Assembly (NCBI GenBank): GCA_946481465.1
Contig: CAMLOC010000223.1
Location: 1-6,474 of the forward strand
Reading direction: 5' to 3'
DNA from: an uncultured Shinella sp.
Lineage (GTDB): Bacteria > Pseudomonadota > Alphaproteobacteria > Rhizobiales > Rhizobiaceae
DNA: 6,474 nucleotides
Position 1 is the first letter of the stretch. The number at the start of each line of letters is the position of its first letter. This document shows positions 6,112 through 6,474 of the stretch, piece by piece. The notes beneath the pieces are model-generated. The model was not told where the DNA came from, did not search any database, and saw nothing but the letters and a program-made list of their open reading frames with translations. A program made the position numbers and the translations under genes.

Positions 6112-6240
6112 TAGCATTGCGATGCGGTGGTAAGCTCACCTTAACTATAAACAACTTGGGTCGGAAAAATACGTCGGAAGCAGCACTTGGCAGCGCCGCC
6201 TTAGACGTCAGGATAACGGCGAACGGGGAGGCTTTTTGCG

Positions 6241-6474
6241 ATGCAGTTCACCCAGACTGATCTCGAAGGCGTATGGTTGATCGAATGCGCGCCGGTTGCG
6301 GACGAGCGCGGCTCCTTCGCGCGAACCTTCTGCCTCGACGCGATGGAGCGGCACGGGCTGGAAAGCCGGTTCCTGCAGCACAGCCTGTCGCGCTCGCACA
6401 GGAAACACACGCTGCGCGGCCTGCATTTCCAGGGCGAACCGCATGGTGAAGGCAAGCTAGTCTCCTGCCTTGCC
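6241..6474 (+). CDS. RmlC-family NDP-sugar 3,5-epimerase, N-terminal part
   Basis: The first 78 codons are visible before the right edge; a full family member is about 180 residues. The pattern follows dTDP-4-dehydrorhamnose 3,5-epimerase (RmlC/RfbC): a beta-strand start LEGVWLIE, DERGSFARTF (21-30), FLQHSLSRS (44-52), TLRGLHFQ (57-64), and PHGEGKLVSC (67-76). His62 matches the catalytic His of RmlC, and Arg24 and Lys72 are also at conserved positions. Classical RmlC reads Q-x-N where this protein has Gln46-His-Ser48. This is a change seen in my recollection in relatives that accompany C-methylated or CDP-linked sugars, so the substrate may not be dTDP-4-keto-6-deoxyglucose. The start has GGGGAGG (6225-6231) 9 bases upstream. 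It diverges from the methyltransferase operon and probably works on the same sugar. Single or double epimerisation cannot be told from the part seen. Confidence 0.9.
   Translation, partial: MQFTQTDLEGVWLIECAPVADERGSFARTFCLDAMERHGLESRFLQHSLSRSHRKHTLRGLHFQGEPHGEGKLVSCLA

Larger units (their letters stand above)
5955..6240. promoter_or_regulatory. Divergent promoter region between methyltransferase and epimerase genes
   Basis: These 286 bases carry no gene. They are AT-rich relative to both flanks and must hold the start signals for both directions. Visible elements are a 13-base inverted repeat at 6014-6026, a TTGAAA-N17-GTCAGA motif at 6021-6049, a CTGTC...AGGCG direct repeat (6042-6056 and 6098-6111), an ACGCC/GGCGT dyad (6091-6095 with 6108-6112), an imperfect palindrome GGTAAGCTCACC (6129-6140) and a TATAAA (6146-6151) on the plus strand without a clear minus 35 partner. 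The distance from TATAAA to the epimerase ATG is about 90 bases, which would leave a sizeable leader. No riboswitch-like fold or small ORF could be supported. Confidence 0.55.

Noticed and set aside
6146..6151. TATAAA as a firm sigma-70 promoter for the epimerase gene
   Set aside because: No credible minus 35 element lies 16-18 bases upstream (the nearest TTGCGA is 22 bases away), so it is mentioned only as a possibility in the region entry.
6201..6455. Minus-strand open frames opposite the epimerase gene
   Set aside because: The plus-strand frame has clear RmlC-family motifs and a strong ribosome binding site; the minus-strand products show none.

Overview
The window looks like part of a polysaccharide (exopolysaccharide or O-antigen-type) biosynthesis locus from a GC-rich alphaproteobacterium. 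A member of the Rhizobiaceae or a close relative is most likely, judging from the strongly GC-biased codon use, the ExoP-style chain-length protein and the style of the sugar-nucleotide genes. This placement is inference; no rRNA or other marker gene is present. The window is almost fully coding, and all real genes except the last lie on the minus strand.

Reading along the minus strand from about 5954 downward, the first block is a three-gene sugar-nucleotide cassette. It holds a TylC3-type sugar C-methyltransferase (4659-5954), an RfbF-like sugar-1-phosphate nucleotidyltransferase (3853-4662) and a PIG-L family deacetylase (3203-3856). The genes are joined by two 4-base ATGA stop/start overlaps, so they are very likely one translationally coupled operon. 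After a 108-base, AT-rich gap comes a LuxR-type regulator with a degenerate receiver domain (2297-3094). It is followed 23 bases later by an ExoP/Wzz-type polysaccharide co-polymerase with a C-terminal BY-kinase-like ATPase domain (108-2273). The first 31 codons of a further membrane-protein gene then run off the window's left edge (1-95).

On the plus strand, diverging from the methyltransferase across a 286-base AT-rich intergenic region (5955-6240), is the first 78 codons of an RmlC-family sugar epimerase (6241 to the right edge).

Taken together, the cassette plausibly makes an activated, C-methylated (branched) deoxysugar for a surface polysaccharide. The nucleotidyltransferase would activate the sugar-1-phosphate. 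A 4,6-dehydratase not seen here, probably beyond the right edge, would make the keto sugar. The methyltransferase and epimerase would modify it, and the PIG-L enzyme would remove an acyl group from this or another sugar. The regulator, co-polymerase and downstream membrane gene would control and carry out chain assembly and export.

The main oddities are a BY-kinase-like domain whose Walker A' motif has lost both aspartates, a receiver domain lacking the phospho-acceptor aspartate and conserved lysine, and a 12-base bipartite motif shared by the two intergenic regions. No mobile element, tRNA, rRNA, CRISPR array or convincing terminator was seen.
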